The notes beneath the pieces are model-generated. The model was not told the origin of the DNA. It made no database searches and saw only the letters and a program-made list of their open reading frames with translations. A stretch of DNA of 40,624 nt from the NCBI GenBank assembly GCA_937924405.1, contig CALDVW010000064.1, forward strand, positions 1 through 40,624, written 5' to 3'. This DNA comes from an uncultured Lysobacterales bacterium. GTDB lineage: Bacteria > Pseudomonadota > Gammaproteobacteria > Xanthomonadales > SZUA-36. Of this stretch, positions 8,382 through 18,693 are shown piece after piece; positions within the stretch are counted from its first letter, which is position 1, and each line of letters starts with the position of its first letter. The position numbers and the translations under genes are program-made.

Positions 8382-9554
8382 TCAATCTGCCTGAGTCCGG
8401 AGAAATGCCGGAATATCGAGATAATCGATATCCTTCTGCTTCTCGAACAGGTCCTTGCCTTTGGCATCCGAAACTGCCTGGCCGCCCGCCGCGAATCCAT
8501 CCGCGGCTGATTCGTCTGCAGCAACCATTTCCGGCATGCCGGTTGTACCGTTGGCCACGAGGCGCATCGGCTTTTCACTGGTAAGTTCACTGCGAACCGG
8601 TTCTCCCAGTCCGGTAGCCACCACGGTGACGCGCAGATCGTCGCCCAGGTCGGCGTCTATCACTGTGCCCATGACGACAGTCGCGTCCTCCGAGGCCAGG
8701 TCGGATACGGTGCTCCCCACTTCCTCGAATTCTTTCATGGTCAGGTTTGTGCCGGCCGTGATATTGACGAGAATACCGCAGGCCCCGGACAGGTTGATAT
8801 CCTCGAGCAGCGGGCTCCCAATGGCTGCCTGGGCCGCCATGATCGCACGGTCGTCTCCCGAAGCCTGCCCCGCTCCCATCATTGCCATGCCCATCTCGGA
8901 CATCACCGTACGGACGTCTGCAAAATCCACATTGATCAGGCCGGGTCGGGTAATCAGTTCGGCAATGCCCTGTACAGCACCCTGCAGGACGTCGTTTGCC
9001 GCCTTGAACGCATTCAGCAGCAAGGTCTCCCCACCCAGAACGTCGCCCAGTTTCGAGTTGGGGATGGTAATCAGGGAATCCACGTGGGCCGCCAGTTCCT
9101 CGATGCCTTTCTCGGCAATTTGCATGCGTCGCCGGGCTTCGAAATAGAATGGCTTGGTCACGACCGCTACGGTTAATATTCCCTGCTCCTTGGCTGCCTG
9201 GGCAATGACCGGGGCCGCTCCTGTTCCGGTGCCGCCGCCCATTCCGGCTGTGATAAACACCATGTCGGCACCTGCCAGCATTTCCATGATGTGATCCCGG
9301 TCTTCAAGAGCCGCCTGCCTGCCAACTTCCGGGTTTGCACCCGCTCCCAGACCTTTGGTCACACTGGATCCGATCTGCAGTATGGTCTTGCCCTTGAATT
9401 GCCTGAGCGCCTGGGCATCGGTATTGGCCGCTATGAATTCCACTCCATCGATACTCGCATCAATCATCTGCGCGACAGCATTGCCGCCACCCCCCCCTAC
9501 GCCGATAACCTTGATCGTTGCACTGGGTGTGTAGTTCTCCACTAGTTCAAACAT
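8382..9554 (-). CDS. ftsZ: Cell division protein FtsZ
   Basis: A 390-residue tubulin-like GTPase that polymerises into the Z-ring at midcell. The tubulin signature GGGTGTG is at residues 106-112 and the glycine-rich [12 protein letters not shown] segment is near residue 16. The C-terminal conserved peptide [14 protein letters not shown] binds FtsA and ZipA-type partners. A variable linker of about 50 residues lies before it. A good ribosome binding site (GAGGAG) precedes the ATG in the 32-nt gap after ftsA. It is the last division gene of the dcw cluster here, followed by lpxC. Confidence 0.98.
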   Translation of the reverse strand: MFELVENYTPSATIKVIGVGGGGGNAVAQMIDASIDGVEFIAANTDAQALRQFKGKTILQIGSSVTKGLGAGANPEVGRQAALEDRDHIMEMLAGADMVFITAGMGGGTGTGAAPVIAQAAKEQGILTVAVVTKPFYFEARRRMQIAEKGIEELAAHVDSLITIPNSKLGDVLGGETLLLNAFKAANDVLQGAVQGIAELITRPGLINVDFADVRTVMSEMGMAMMGAGQASGDDRAIMAAQAAIGSPLLEDINLSGACGILVNITAGTNLTMKEFEEVGSTVSDLASEDATVVMGTVIDADLGDDLRVTVVATGLGEPVRSELTSEKPMRLVANGTTGMPEMVAADESAADGFAAGGQAVSDAKGKDLFEKQKDIDYLDIPAFLRTQAD

Positions 9555-9586
9555 TTTTATTTCTCCTCTCGCTCGCCGTTGTAATA

Positions 9587-10819
9587 CTAAAACTCACCCC
9601 GGAACCAACTCCGGATTCGATCAAAAAAAGTGTCGCCGCCGCCTGTCTTCAACAGGTTCTGCCCGGGTTCCGCCTGGTTGCCATACAGCAACAGGCCCAC
9701 ACCCGTCGCGTGGATTGCATTGCTGACCACATCGGACAGGCCGCTCACATATTGCGGGGTCGCAAGGCGCACCGGCATGTGAAAAATTTCCTCCGCCAAT
9801 TCTTCGGCGCCTTCAATCAAAGAAGCCCCGCCGGTCATCACCAACCCCGCTGCTATCATGTTTTCGAAGCCGCTACGTCTCAGCTCCGCCTGAATCAGCG
9901 AAAACAATTCCCGGTAACGCGCCTCCACGACCTGGGCCAGGGTTTGCCTGGCCAGGTGGCGGGATGTTCGATCGCCTACACTCGGCACCTGGATACTCTC
10001 GTCATTCCGGGCCAGTTGCTCCAGGGCGCAGGCGTACTTGATCTTTATGTCTTCCGCGTGCTGTGTCGGAGTGCGCAATGCCACTGCGATGTCATTGGTT
10101 ACCTGATCGCCGGCAACGGGTATACAGGCTGTGTGGCGAATTGCCCCATCGGTGAAGACCGCGATATCGGTCGTCCCGGCTCCAATGTCCACCAGGCAGA
10201 CACCAAGATCTTTTTCATCTGCGGTGAGAACGGCTTGACTTGCCGCCAGCGGCTGCATGATCAGTTCATCCACCGTCAGACCACAGCGCGCAACGCATTT
10301 GCCGATGTTCTGGGTTGCGCTCAGCGCTGCCGTGACAACGTGGACATGCGCTTCGAGCCTCACTCCCGCCATGCCGATGGGCTGACGGATACCATCCTGG
10401 TTGTCGATGACGTATTCCTGAGGAAGCACGTGCAATATTTTCTGGTCGGCAGCGACCGGAACAGCTCTTGCTGCATCCAGAACCCGCTCCACATCCCCTT
10501 CCGAAACTTCCTTGTCCTTGATGGCCACTGTGCCATCAGAATTCAGGCTGCCTATGTGACTCCCGGAAATACCTGCGTAAACAGAGTGAATTTCACAACC
10601 CGCCATTAATTCGGCCTCTTCCACTGCACGCTGAATAGCCTGCTCGGTCGATGCCATGTCCACCACCACACCCCGCCTCAGACCGGTTGAAGGATGTGAT
10701 CCCAGTCCGATCACCTCGACGGATCCGTCAGGTTGGCTCTCCCCGACAATGGTGACGATTTTTGACGTCCCCACGTCCAGGCCCACTACCAGTGATTTCT
10801 CAGTTTTCTTTTGCTTCAT
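9587..10819 (-). CDS. ftsA: Cell division protein FtsA
   Basis: A 410-residue actin-like ATPase that tethers FtsZ to the inner membrane and recruits later divisome proteins. The N-terminal [11 protein letters not shown] phosphate loop and the internal [13 protein letters not shown] motif are typical of the family. The C-terminal [15 protein letters not shown] fits the amphipathic membrane-targeting helix. Length is normal. The ATG directly abuts the ftsQ stop codon (TGAATG), which indicates translational coupling within the dcw operon. Confidence 0.98.
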   Translation of the reverse strand: MKQKKTEKSLVVGLDVGTSKIVTIVGESQPDGSVEVIGLGSHPSTGLRRGVVVDMASTEQAIQRAVEEAELMAGCEIHSVYAGISGSHIGSLNSDGTVAIKDKEVSEGDVERVLDAARAVPVAADQKILHVLPQEYVIDNQDGIRQPIGMAGVRLEAHVHVVTAALSATQNIGKCVARCGLTVDELIMQPLAASQAVLTADEKDLGVCLVDIGAGTTDIAVFTDGAIRHTACIPVAGDQVTNDIAVALRTPTQHAEDIKIKYACALEQLARNDESIQVPSVGDRTSRHLARQTLAQVVEARYRELFSLIQAELRRSGFENMIAAGLVMTGGASLIEGAEELAEEIFHMPVRLATPQYVSGLSDVVSNAIHATGVGLLLYGNQAEPGQNLLKTGGGDTFFDRIRSWFRGEF

Positions 10820-11581
10820 TCAGCTATCGGCCCCTGTTCCTTTTTCCATGTGCTGCGGCCAGAGGACCGCAAAGCCGTTGGTGTATCTCATATCGATATC
10901 CTGTGGCGGTGTAGCCTGCTCCCTTGTGAGCGCATCCCAGCTGCTGAGAAACCGGTCAAACCGCTCGTCCGGTGCTTCTCTTCCCAGGTGAACCTGGGTT
11001 CCGTTATTCAACACCAGCGACCAGGCGCCCCGCCGGTCCAGTTTCAGGCTGCGGATCTCAAGCCCCAGCGAAACCAGTAAATCGCTGTATTCAGACCAGG
11101 ACTGAAGCACTTCCTCCAGCCTTTCATCGGGCCCCTGCAACCAGGGCAGGCCCTGGATTCCATCTGCTTCGGGAACGGCGAATGCCTCGCCGCGATCCGA
11201 CACCAGGCGGCCCCGGTTCCAATGGGCGATGGGTTTGAATTCCTCAATGGAAACACTGACCGTATCGGGCCACCTTTTCTGCACCTTTACGGATGAAATC
11301 CACGAAATCCGCCCGGCTGCATCATTCATCTCCTGCAAGTCGATGGTGAAGAAACTGGCATCTATCAGCGGCGCCATGCTGGCCCGTAGCTGCTCTGCAC
11401 TCACGCGTTGAAACGAACCATTGACTTCCAGCCAGCGAATCGGCCAGCGATCGCTGGCCACAATGCCCATACTGACCCAGGCAAAGCCGGCCGCTGTAAG
11501 CAGGAACAGCGTGATGACCACCAGTATTCCGCTGGTGAATCCACGATTACCCGAATGCCTGACTTCACTGTAACGATTCAC
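10820..11581 (-). CDS. ftsQ: Cell division protein FtsQ
   Basis: A 253-residue bitopic divisome protein with a short cytoplasmic tail, one membrane segment (GILVVITLFLLTAAGFAWV) and a periplasmic POTRA domain followed by the FtsQ-type beta domain. It links early FtsA/FtsZ to FtsB/FtsL and FtsW/FtsI. I prefer the GTG at 11581 because it overlaps the ddlB stop by 4 nt (GTGA) and has GGAG 8 nt upstream. Another in-frame GTG at 11605 would add eight residues and a 28-nt overlap. Sequence divergence is normal for FtsQ, so assignment rests partly on place between ddlB and ftsA. Confidence 0.93.
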   Translation of the reverse strand: MNRYSEVRHSGNRGFTSGILVVITLFLLTAAGFAWVSMGIVASDRWPIRWLEVNGSFQRVSAEQLRASMAPLIDASFFTIDLQEMNDAAGRISWISSVKVQKRWPDTVSVSIEEFKPIAHWNRGRLVSDRGEAFAVPEADGIQGLPWLQGPDERLEEVLQSWSEYSDLLVSLGLEIRSLKLDRRGAWSLVLNNGTQVHLGREAPDERFDRFLSSWDALTREQATPPQDIDMRYTNGFAVLWPQHMEKGTGADS

Positions 11582-12519
11582 AGGCTGGTCTCCAGTATCC
11601 GCCACACCAGTTCGTCAAACCCGATGCCAATTTCCGCAGCAGCCTGGGGAACGAGGCTATGGTCAGTCATGCCCGGTGTCGTGTTGACTTCCAGGAACCA
11701 CGGTTTACCGGATTCATCCAACAGGAAGTCCACGCGCCCCCAACCGGATACGCCGAGCATGTCATACGCCTTGAGCGATAAACTACGCAACCCGGCCTCA
11801 ACTTCCGTTTCCAGTCCGCAGGGACAGAAGTAGCAGGTATCGTCCGACTGGTACTTGGCTTCGTAATCGTAGAATTCCCGGGGGGTTTCAACGCGGATGA
11901 GAGGTAACGTGTTTCTGCCAAGCACGGCCGCGAAATATTCACCCCCCCTGATCTCAGATTCGATAATGACTGTTTTCCCGTACTGGCGAGCCAGGTCCAC
12001 AGCCGCTTCCAATGAGCCCTCTTCGCTGACTCTCGATATTCCAATGCTCGATCCCAGTCCGGTCGGTTTCACAAATACCGGGAGTCCGAATTTATCCAGC
12101 GCCCGGTGGTAATCCAGGTCTTGCGGCCCGAAAAATTCGAAAGGGGGCGTGTTAATGCCGTTTCGTTCCCATACCCACTTGGAGCGAACCTTGTCCATGG
12201 TCAATGCCGATGACGCCAGGTTTGCGCCGGTGACCGGTACGTTCATCAGCTGAAGCGCACCCTGCAGGGAACCGTCTTCTCCTCCCGGTCCGTGCAACAG
12301 GTTGAACACACGGTCGATTTCCTTCCGGCGAATGGCTTCGAACAATTCCAGGGGGCCGTCAAAAACACGATGTTCCACACCCTGCTGTTCGAGTGCCCTA
12401 CTCACCGCCTTCCCACCGTTCAGGGAAACTTCGCGCTCTGCGCTGTCACCACCTATAACCAGCCCCACCCGGCCGAAAAGCACCGGATCACCGACCAGTT
12501 TCGAAGGCAAGCTGTTCAT
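11578..12519 (-). CDS. ddlB: D-alanine--D-alanine ligase
   Basis: A 313-residue ATP-grasp ligase that joins two D-alanines to make the terminal dipeptide used by MurF. Visible are the N-terminal GGDSAEREVSL motif, the HGPGGEDGSLQG segment, KPTGLGSSIGI in the ATP-binding region, and the C-terminal EVNTTPGMTDHSL metal-binding and catalytic segment. Length is normal for the DdlB type. It overlaps murC upstream by 4 nt (ATGA) and ftsQ downstream, so translation is probably coupled. Confidence 0.97.
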   Translation of the reverse strand: MNSLPSKLVGDPVLFGRVGLVIGGDSAEREVSLNGGKAVSRALEQQGVEHRVFDGPLELFEAIRRKEIDRVFNLLHGPGGEDGSLQGALQLMNVPVTGANLASSALTMDKVRSKWVWERNGINTPPFEFFGPQDLDYHRALDKFGLPVFVKPTGLGSSIGISRVSEEGSLEAAVDLARQYGKTVIIESEIRGGEYFAAVLGRNTLPLIRVETPREFYDYEAKYQSDDTCYFCPCGLETEVEAGLRSLSLKAYDMLGVSGWGRVDFLLDESGKPWFLEVNTTPGMTDHSLVPQAAAEIGIGFDELVWRILETSL

Positions 12520-13949
12520 TTCAGCTCCTCCGTGTCAAACCCTTGTTCCCTGATTTTTTGCGCGATTTGTCCAATATTCCCTGCGCCCAGCAAAAGGACC
12601 AGATCATCGTCTTCGAGCATGGAGGCGAGTTCGCTCGGAAGATCGTGTACATCTGAAATCAATACCGGATTTACCCTTCCCCTGGCCCTGATGGACTGAC
12701 ACAGAGCACCGCTGTCAATTCCGTCAATGGCTTCTTCCCCGGCCGGGTAGATGTCGGTCAGCACCACTGCGTCCGAAGCGGCAAGAACCTGTGAAAATTC
12801 ATCGAATAGATCCCGGGTCCTGGTGAACCTGTGGGGTTGAAACACGGTAACTATGCGATTGTCCGGCCAGCCGTTTCGCGCTGCAGTGATGGTCGCATCC
12901 AGTTCGGAGGGGTGATGACCGTAATCTTCCACCACCGCCACTTCGCCCTTTGGAACCTTGAACCGGCCAACTTCCGCAAACCGCCTCCCGATACCTTCGA
13001 ACCTGGCGAGGCTATCAATGATCGGCGGCAACTCTATTCCCAGCTCCCAGGCAATTGCAATCGCACCCAGCGCGTTTCTGACATTATGCTCTCCGGGCAG
13101 GTTCAGACTCACAGGCAAGATCTCGCCGTGGTTGGGCAGGTGCACCTTGAAATGCATCATGCGGCCCTGTTGGGTCAGATCGGTTGCCCTTATGTCAGCA
13201 TCTTCCGCCAGGCCGTAGGTAACCACCGCCCGCGTTACGGATGGAATCATCTCGACAATATTTTCGTCGTCCAGGCAGAGCACTGCCGCCCCGTAAAACG
13301 GAAGGTGATGAAGAAATTCCAGAAACGCCTTTTTCAGATTGTCAAAGCTGTTTTCGTAAGTTTCCAGATGATCCCTGTCGATATTCGTGATCAGGGCCAC
13401 TACGGGCTGCAGCAAAAGGAAAGAACCATCGCTTTCATCGGCTTCAGCAACCAGATACTGACCTTCACCAAGCCTGGCGTGGCTACCCCATGCATTCAGC
13501 AGGCCACCGATAACGAAGGTAGGGTCCAGGCCTGCTTCGGCCAGCAAACTCGAGGTCAGGCTGGTGGTCGTCGTTTTTCCGTGCGTGCCTGCGACCGCTA
13601 TGCCACGGCGGAATCGCATCAGTTCAGCCAGCATTTCCGCCCTCGGCACAACGGGGATTCTCATCTCCCGTGCGGCCACGACCTCGGGATTGGCTTCCGG
13701 AACCGCAGTAGAGACCACCAGTACGTCCGCTCCTTCGACATAGGCTGAATCGTGCCCCTCGAAGATCGTGGCCCCGGCATTTTCCAAACGATGCGTCGTC
13801 CGGCTGGCAACCAGGTCAGACCCCGAAACATCGAAGCCCTGATTTACCAGCACCTCGGCAATGCCACTCATGCCGGCGCCGCCTATTCCCACGAAATGCA
13901 CTCGCCTGATTCGCCTCATGGGCTGCAGATGTGAGCCTCTTCCCGTCAC
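12516..13949 (-). CDS. murC: UDP-N-acetylmuramate--L-alanine ligase
   Basis: A 477-residue Mur ligase that adds L-alanine to UDP-MurNAc, the first amino-acid step of peptidoglycan precursor synthesis. The N-terminal Rossmann-like HFVGIGGAGMSGIAEVL and the ATP-binding GTHGKTTT motif at residues 121-128 identify it as MurC rather than MurD, E or F. It starts with GTG in a 4-nt overlap with murG; an ATG ten codons further in is an alternative. No murB follows it, so UDP-MurNAc reductase must be encoded elsewhere, as in E. coli. Confidence 0.97.
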   Translation of the reverse strand: MTGRGSHLQPMRRIRRVHFVGIGGAGMSGIAEVLVNQGFDVSGSDLVASRTTHRLENAGATIFEGHDSAYVEGADVLVVSTAVPEANPEVVAAREMRIPVVPRAEMLAELMRFRRGIAVAGTHGKTTTTSLTSSLLAEAGLDPTFVIGGLLNAWGSHARLGEGQYLVAEADESDGSFLLLQPVVALITNIDRDHLETYENSFDNLKKAFLEFLHHLPFYGAAVLCLDDENIVEMIPSVTRAVVTYGLAEDADIRATDLTQQGRMMHFKVHLPNHGEILPVSLNLPGEHNVRNALGAIAIAWELGIELPPIIDSLARFEGIGRRFAEVGRFKVPKGEVAVVEDYGHHPSELDATITAARNGWPDNRIVTVFQPHRFTRTRDLFDEFSQVLAASDAVVLTDIYPAGEEAIDGIDSGALCQSIRARGRVNPVLISDVHDLPSELASMLEDDDLVLLLGAGNIGQIAQKIREQGFDTEELK

Positions 13950-15034
13950 GGTGCCAGGTACTCCATGCAGAGGCCAGCAACCCGCTCGGCGGAATCCGGC
14001 ACGGACACTGAGCGGGCATTTTCAGCCATCTGAACCAGGTTTTTCCGGTCAGCCGCCAGCGAAAGCAAAACATCAGCCACCCGTTCCGCGGTGATGTCGG
14101 ACTCGGGTATCAGGACCGCGGCGCCCGCTTCAACGAGGAACTCCGCGTTTCGTGTCTGATGGTCATCTACTGCGTGAGGAAAAGGCACCAGAACGGCCGC
14201 GACCCCGGCAGTGGCAAGCTCCGATACCGTCAGGGCGCCCGAGCGGCAAACAACGATATCAGCCCAGCCATAAGCTGCGGCCATGTCGTCGATAAATTCG
14301 CTGATCTCAGCTTCGACACCGGCCTTCCGGTATGCATCCCGCGTCTCATCGGCCCGGTTCTTACCGGCCTGGTGCCTGACTTCGAATCCCGGATCCGGCG
14401 GCAGCAGAGTTAACACTTCAGGTAACAGGAGATTCAACGCCCGGGCTCCCTGGCTGCCGCCAGTGACCAAGACCCGGATCGCACCCTGTCGACCGGCCAT
14501 CCGGCTGGCAGGGGCTTGCAGTTCTGCCACCGATTGGCGTACCGGGTTGCCGCATGATTCCGGTTCCAGCTTTTCATCCCAGGTGCCCGGAAATGCCTGC
14601 AACACTCTTTTAGCAAATCTCGCCAGGACCTGGTTGGTCATGCCCGGTACGCGGTTTTGTTCATGGACCAGCAATGGGATTCCCCTGAGCCTGGCCGCAA
14701 GGCCGCCGGGGCCGGCTGCATAGCCTCCGAAGCTGATCGCGCAGCAGGGAGTATGCTCACCGATCAGGGTAAATGCCTGGTAGACAGCGCGCAGCAACTT
14801 CCAGGGCATGGACAGCCAGCGGCCTGCCCCTTTGCCCCGCAATCCGGAAATAGCGACGACGTCCAATGGAATGCCTGCCGTCGGCACTTTAAGGCACTCC
14901 ATGCCGCCCTGTGCGCCTAGCCAGCGAACGTCCACACCGCGCTGCCGAAGATTTTCAGCCACCGCAAGGCCTGGAAAGATATGACCTCCCGTACCCCCCG
15001 CCATGATCAGGACACCGCTTTTTTCGTGACTCAT
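13946..15034 (-). CDS. murG: Lipid II synthase MurG (UDP-GlcNAc transferase)
   Basis: A 362-residue GT28 glycosyltransferase that transfers GlcNAc from UDP-GlcNAc to lipid I on the inner face of the membrane, giving lipid II. The N-terminal glycine-rich loop GGTGGHIFPG begins at residue 13. GGSQGARALN in the middle and the HAVDDHQTRNAEFLVEAGAA segment fit the donor-binding half. Length is normal (E. coli 355). It overlaps ftsW upstream and murC downstream by 4 nt each, as expected for coupled translation in the dcw cluster. Confidence 0.97.
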   Translation of the reverse strand: MSHEKSGVLIMAGGTGGHIFPGLAVAENLRQRGVDVRWLGAQGGMECLKVPTAGIPLDVVAISGLRGKGAGRWLSMPWKLLRAVYQAFTLIGEHTPCCAISFGGYAAGPGGLAARLRGIPLLVHEQNRVPGMTNQVLARFAKRVLQAFPGTWDEKLEPESCGNPVRQSVAELQAPASRMAGRQGAIRVLVTGGSQGARALNLLLPEVLTLLPPDPGFEVRHQAGKNRADETRDAYRKAGVEAEISEFIDDMAAAYGWADIVVCRSGALTVSELATAGVAAVLVPFPHAVDDHQTRNAEFLVEAGAAVLIPESDITAERVADVLLSLAADRKNLVQMAENARSVSVPDSAERVAGLCMEYLAP

Positions 15035-16248
15035 GCGACTGTGCCCTCACTGATTTTCTTTTTTTTGAGGTACACCACGTTGTCGCGGTCCAATTCGTAC
15101 TTGATCCGCAGAACAATGCCCAGCGCGATAAGTGTCATCAGCATGCTGCTCCCGCCGGAGCTGATGAGCGGCAATGTCAAGCCCTTGGTGGGCAGCGCCC
15201 CGAGATTGACGCCGATGCTGACCAGGGCCTGCAATCCCAGCCACAAACCGATTCCGTACGAGACGAAACCGGCAAATGGGCTGCCACTGCGATGTGCCAT
15301 GATTCCGATCACCATGATTCGAGTCACGAGAAGCAAAAAAAGCAACAGCACGGCGATGACGCCGGCTAATCCAAATTCTTCGGCCAGTACCGCAAAAATG
15401 AAATCTGTGTGTGCTTCCGGAAGGTAAAACAGCTTTTGAATGCTCGCCCCGATTCCAACTCCGAACAGCTCACCCCGACCAACTGCAATCAGGGCCTGGA
15501 CCAACTGGAAGCCACCCCCGTACGGATCCGCCCATGGATTCATGAAACTGACAATGCGCTTCAGCCGATATGGCTCCATTGCCGCAAACCCGAAGGCGGG
15601 CAATGTCAAAAGGCCGAGCACGAGAATGTGCCGCCAGGCAGCACCCGCCAGCCAAACCATGCCCGCAACAATCGCTGTGATAACCGCTGCACTACCCATA
15701 TCCGGTTGCAACAGCAGGATTGCCGACAGCAGACCGGCGAAAATCAGAGGTTTCAGCGTGTCAAAAAATCTCGACTGAACGAACTCGGCTTTACGCGCCA
15801 GGTAACCCGCAAGATAAATGATCACCATCAGCTTGACCGCTTCTACCACCTGGAAGTTGACGAATCCCAGCCGTATCCAGCGTGTGCTTCCATTCACCGT
15901 GTGACCGATTCCGGGCATGAGAACAATCAGCAGAAGCAGCACGGACAGCGCCAGCATCGGACGGCTTATCCGTTCCAGGAATGCCATCGGAATGACTCTG
16001 AGCGATAACGCCAGCAACACCCCGGCCGAGATGAATATCAGGTGCCTGAACAGATAATGATAGGAACTGGCTCCCTGGGCCTCGGCAATGGCAATCGAAG
16101 CAGAACCAACCATGACGATACCGATCGATAACAGCATCAGGGCCGGAATCAGCACCCATGAATCCAGGCGCACCGGTGCACGGATACTACCCGCGTGGAA
16201 CGCCTGGTTTCTGTTACCTGCCTTTTTCATTGTTCCGGCCATTTTCAT
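15031..16248 (-). CDS. ftsW: Lipid II polymerase / division protein FtsW
   Basis: A 405-residue SEDS-family membrane protein with about ten membrane segments. It polymerises lipid II glycan strands at the septum with FtsI. The SEDS signatures are visible: the VNGSTRWIRLGF segment after the fourth helix, AHTDFIFAVLAEEFG near the middle, and the C-terminal LPTKGLTLPLISSGGSSM. The N-terminus is cytoplasmic and basic. It sits 13 nt downstream of mraY. In the canonical order murD would lie between mraY and ftsW, but there is no room for it here. Confidence 0.97.
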   Translation of the reverse strand: MKMAGTMKKAGNRNQAFHAGSIRAPVRLDSWVLIPALMLLSIGIVMVGSASIAIAEAQGASSYHYLFRHLIFISAGVLLALSLRVIPMAFLERISRPMLALSVLLLLIVLMPGIGHTVNGSTRWIRLGFVNFQVVEAVKLMVIIYLAGYLARKAEFVQSRFFDTLKPLIFAGLLSAILLLQPDMGSAAVITAIVAGMVWLAGAAWRHILVLGLLTLPAFGFAAMEPYRLKRIVSFMNPWADPYGGGFQLVQALIAVGRGELFGVGIGASIQKLFYLPEAHTDFIFAVLAEEFGLAGVIAVLLLFLLLVTRIMVIGIMAHRSGSPFAGFVSYGIGLWLGLQALVSIGVNLGALPTKGLTLPLISSGGSSMLMTLIALGIVLRIKYELDRDNVVYLKKKKISEGTVA

Positions 16249-16261
16249 CGTTACGAGGCAC

Positions 16262-17344
16262 TTACCTGATTTTCAACGTTGCCAGTCCCGAAAGTACGAG
16301 AATGACTGAAATAATCCAGAATCTCACAATGACCCGTGGTTCGGGCCAGCCCTTGAGTTCAAAATGATGGTGAATCGGCGCCATTCTGAAAATTCGTTTA
16401 CCGGTTAGCTTGAACGAAGCAACCTGAAGGATGACCGACACGGTTTCCATGACGAAAACCCCCGCCATCACGATAAAGACCAGCTCCTGGCGAACTATCA
16501 CGGCAATCAGCCCCAGGGCGGCGCCTACCGCCAGGGCGCCTATATCGCCCATGAAAATCTGCGCCGGATACGTGTTGAACCAGAGAAACCCAAGGCCGGC
16601 GCCAGCCAGGGCGCCACAAAAAATGGCCAGTTCGCCTGTTCCCGGCAAAAAGGGCAGGCCCAGGTAATCGGAAAAGACGGAATGACCGGCCACGTAGGCA
16701 AAGATGCCCAGGGCGGCGGCGACAAATACCGACGGCATGATCGCCAGCCCATCCAGGCCATCAGTGAGGTTGACGGCATTGGAAAAGCCAACAACCATGA
16801 AATAGGTAGTACCGATATACGCGACACCGAGCGGTATGGCCACACCCTTGAAGAATGGGACAATGAGTTCGGTCGCCGCCGGAACATCGGCTGTGAAGTA
16901 TAAAAATCCGGCAACCGCAAGTCCCGCCAGTGATTGCCCCAGGTATTTCCAGCGTGCCGGCAGCCCGGCCGAGTCCTGCAACACGAGTTTACGGTAATCG
17001 TCGACCCAACCGATGGAGCCGAACGCCAGCGTTACAGCGATCACCACCCACACGTAACGGTTTCCGAGGTCCGCCCATAACAGGGTTGAGAAAACGATGG
17101 AGAACAGAATCAGTGCGCCTCCCATCGTCGGCGTACCGGCTTTCGAAAAATGACTTTCCGGCCCGAGCTTTCTGATGGGTTGCCCTACCTGCTTTTTCAC
17201 CAGCCGGCGAATAAACCAGGGGCCGAGCAACAGCGATACCAGCAGGGCCGTCAGGGTACCCAGAATACTTCTGAAGGTGATGTAGGCGAAAACACTGAAA
17301 TCGGGATTGACTTCGGCCAGCTTCTGAAAAACCCAGTAAAGCAT
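16262..17344 (-). CDS. mraY: Phospho-MurNAc-pentapeptide translocase MraY
   Basis: A 360-residue polytopic membrane enzyme that transfers phospho-MurNAc-pentapeptide to undecaprenyl phosphate, making lipid I. Typical motifs are GTPTMGG near residue 73, the DDYRKL aspartate pair, [13 protein letters not shown], and the C-terminal [13 protein letters not shown] histidine motif. The length equals the E. coli protein. The ATG overlaps the murF stop (TAATG). It is followed after 13 nt by ftsW instead of murD. Confidence 0.98.
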   Translation of the reverse strand: MLYWVFQKLAEVNPDFSVFAYITFRSILGTLTALLVSLLLGPWFIRRLVKKQVGQPIRKLGPESHFSKAGTPTMGGALILFSIVFSTLLWADLGNRYVWVVIAVTLAFGSIGWVDDYRKLVLQDSAGLPARWKYLGQSLAGLAVAGFLYFTADVPAATELIVPFFKGVAIPLGVAYIGTTYFMVVGFSNAVNLTDGLDGLAIMPSVFVAAALGIFAYVAGHSVFSDYLGLPFLPGTGELAIFCGALAGAGLGFLWFNTYPAQIFMGDIGALAVGAALGLIAVIVRQELVFIVMAGVFVMETVSVILQVASFKLTGKRIFRMAPIHHHFELKGWPEPRVIVRFWIISVILVLSGLATLKIR

Positions 17345-18693
17345 TAGCTGGCCTCCCTCATATCCGCTGTCCTCGTGATCGCCTCGACGATCGCTTCCAT
17401 TCCCATAGACCGGGACCCCTTGACCAGGCAGATGACACCCGGCTGCAGACGGGATTCCAGAATTTCGGCCAGTTCATCGCGGCTTGCGTAATGCTCCGCA
17501 CCTTCGCCAAAAGCATCTGCCGTATTGGCGGCCAGTTTGCCGGTCGTGTACAGGCGCCTGACACCCATGGCTTTTGCTGCCTCGCCGACTTCCCGGTGCA
17601 TTTTGTGGCTGTTTTCTCCCAGTTCCTTCATATCCCCGAGCACCAGCCATGCTTTGCCCTGCATTCCCGCCAGCACCTGCAGGGCTGAATACAGGGAAGC
17701 GGGGTTTGCGTTATAGGTATCGTCGATTACAGTCCAGCCGTCTGCTGTTTTCAGCAGATTCAGTCGGCCGGGTACCGGTCTGACGGACTTCAGCCCCTGG
17801 CTGATTAAGGCAAGGTTCACACCCAGACCCAGGCACACCGCTGTTGCCGCGGTTGCATTGATCAGGTTATGCCGGCCCGGCAAGGGCAGCTCAATATCAA
17901 AATCTCCGTGCGGAGTAGCGATTCGGGGACGATCCGCTTTTTCAACGAGTCGCACATCACAATCTGAACCGGCGCCAAAAGTCAGAACATTGCCTGCGGT
18001 GTTCATTTCTTTCCAGAGAGCTGTCCACGGTTCATCTGCGTTAATGACAGCGGTGCCATCACTTGGCAATGAGGCGTAAATCTCCCCTTTTGCACGGGCG
18101 ACACCCTCTTCACTGCCAAAACCCTGCAGATGTGCGGGGCCGATATTGGTAATCAGGCCGGTATCCGGCCTGGCAATGGCTGAGAGATAGGCGATATCAC
18201 CCGCCTTGCTGGCCCCCATTTCGAGGACTGCGTAGCGGTGCTGCGGTTCCAGGTCAAACAGGCTTAAGGGAACGCCGAGCTCGTTATTGTAATTTCCCTG
18301 CGTGGCCAATACCTCGCCTTCCAGCGTCAGTATGCTGGCGATCATTTCTTTGACGGTTGTCTTGCCATTGCTGCCGGTAACACCCACGACCACGGGATCG
18401 ATCCGTTCGCGCAGCAGTGCGGCCAGCCTGCCAAGCGCCAACAGGACGTCGTCGACGACCAACTGCGGTAAATTCAAATCCAGGCGTCTGTCGACCAGTA
18501 AAGCGACTGCGCCGAGATTCATTGCGGACTCGGCAAAATCGTGTCCATCGACGTTATTTCCGGTCAGGGCGGCAAACAACGTCCCGTGATGAACTTTCCG
18601 GCTGTCGGTTACGATGCTCTCCACCCTGACATCGTGAGAAGGCCCGGTGCAATTCAGTGCGGCCGCCAATTCGCTGAGGCCCAAGCTGATCAC
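17344..18693 (-). CDS. murF: UDP-MurNAc-tripeptide--D-alanyl-D-alanine ligase
   Basis: A 449-residue Mur ligase that adds the D-Ala-D-Ala dipeptide made by Ddl to UDP-MurNAc-tripeptide. The ATP loop GVTGSNGKT is at residues 104-112, the [15 protein letters not shown] segment follows, and [15 protein letters not shown] marks the C-terminal domain. Length is normal (E. coli 452). It starts with GTG in a 4-nt GTGA overlap with murE. The motif set distinguishes it from the neighbouring murE. Confidence 0.97.
   Translation of the reverse strand: MISLGLSELAAALNCTGPSHDVRVESIVTDSRKVHHGTLFAALTGNNVDGHDFAESAMNLGAVALLVDRRLDLNLPQLVVDDVLLALGRLAALLRERIDPVVVGVTGSNGKTTVKEMIASILTLEGEVLATQGNYNNELGVPLSLFDLEPQHRYAVLEMGASKAGDIAYLSAIARPDTGLITNIGPAHLQGFGSEEGVARAKGEIYASLPSDGTAVINADEPWTALWKEMNTAGNVLTFGAGSDCDVRLVEKADRPRIATPHGDFDIELPLPGRHNLINATAATAVCLGLGVNLALISQGLKSVRPVPGRLNLLKTADGWTVIDDTYNANPASLYSALQVLAGMQGKAWLVLGDMKELGENSHKMHREVGEAAKAMGVRRLYTTGKLAANTADAFGEGAEHYASRDELAEILESRLQPGVICLVKGSRSMGMEAIVEAITRTADMREAS

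Noticed and set aside
8192-8590. 132-codon frame on the - strand overlapping the 3' end of ftsZ and the ftsZ-lpxC gap
   Set aside because: It runs out of frame through the conserved C-terminal peptide of FtsZ and has no recognisable features; the gap looks regulatory.
9518-10609. 363-codon open frame on the + strand opposite ftsA
   Set aside because: It is antisense to a clearly conserved ftsA, has no recognisable domain, and its composition is that of a shadow frame in GC-rich DNA.
12831-13748. 305-codon open frame on the + strand opposite murC
   Set aside because: It is entirely inside murC on the other strand and has no family motif or plausible initiation signal.
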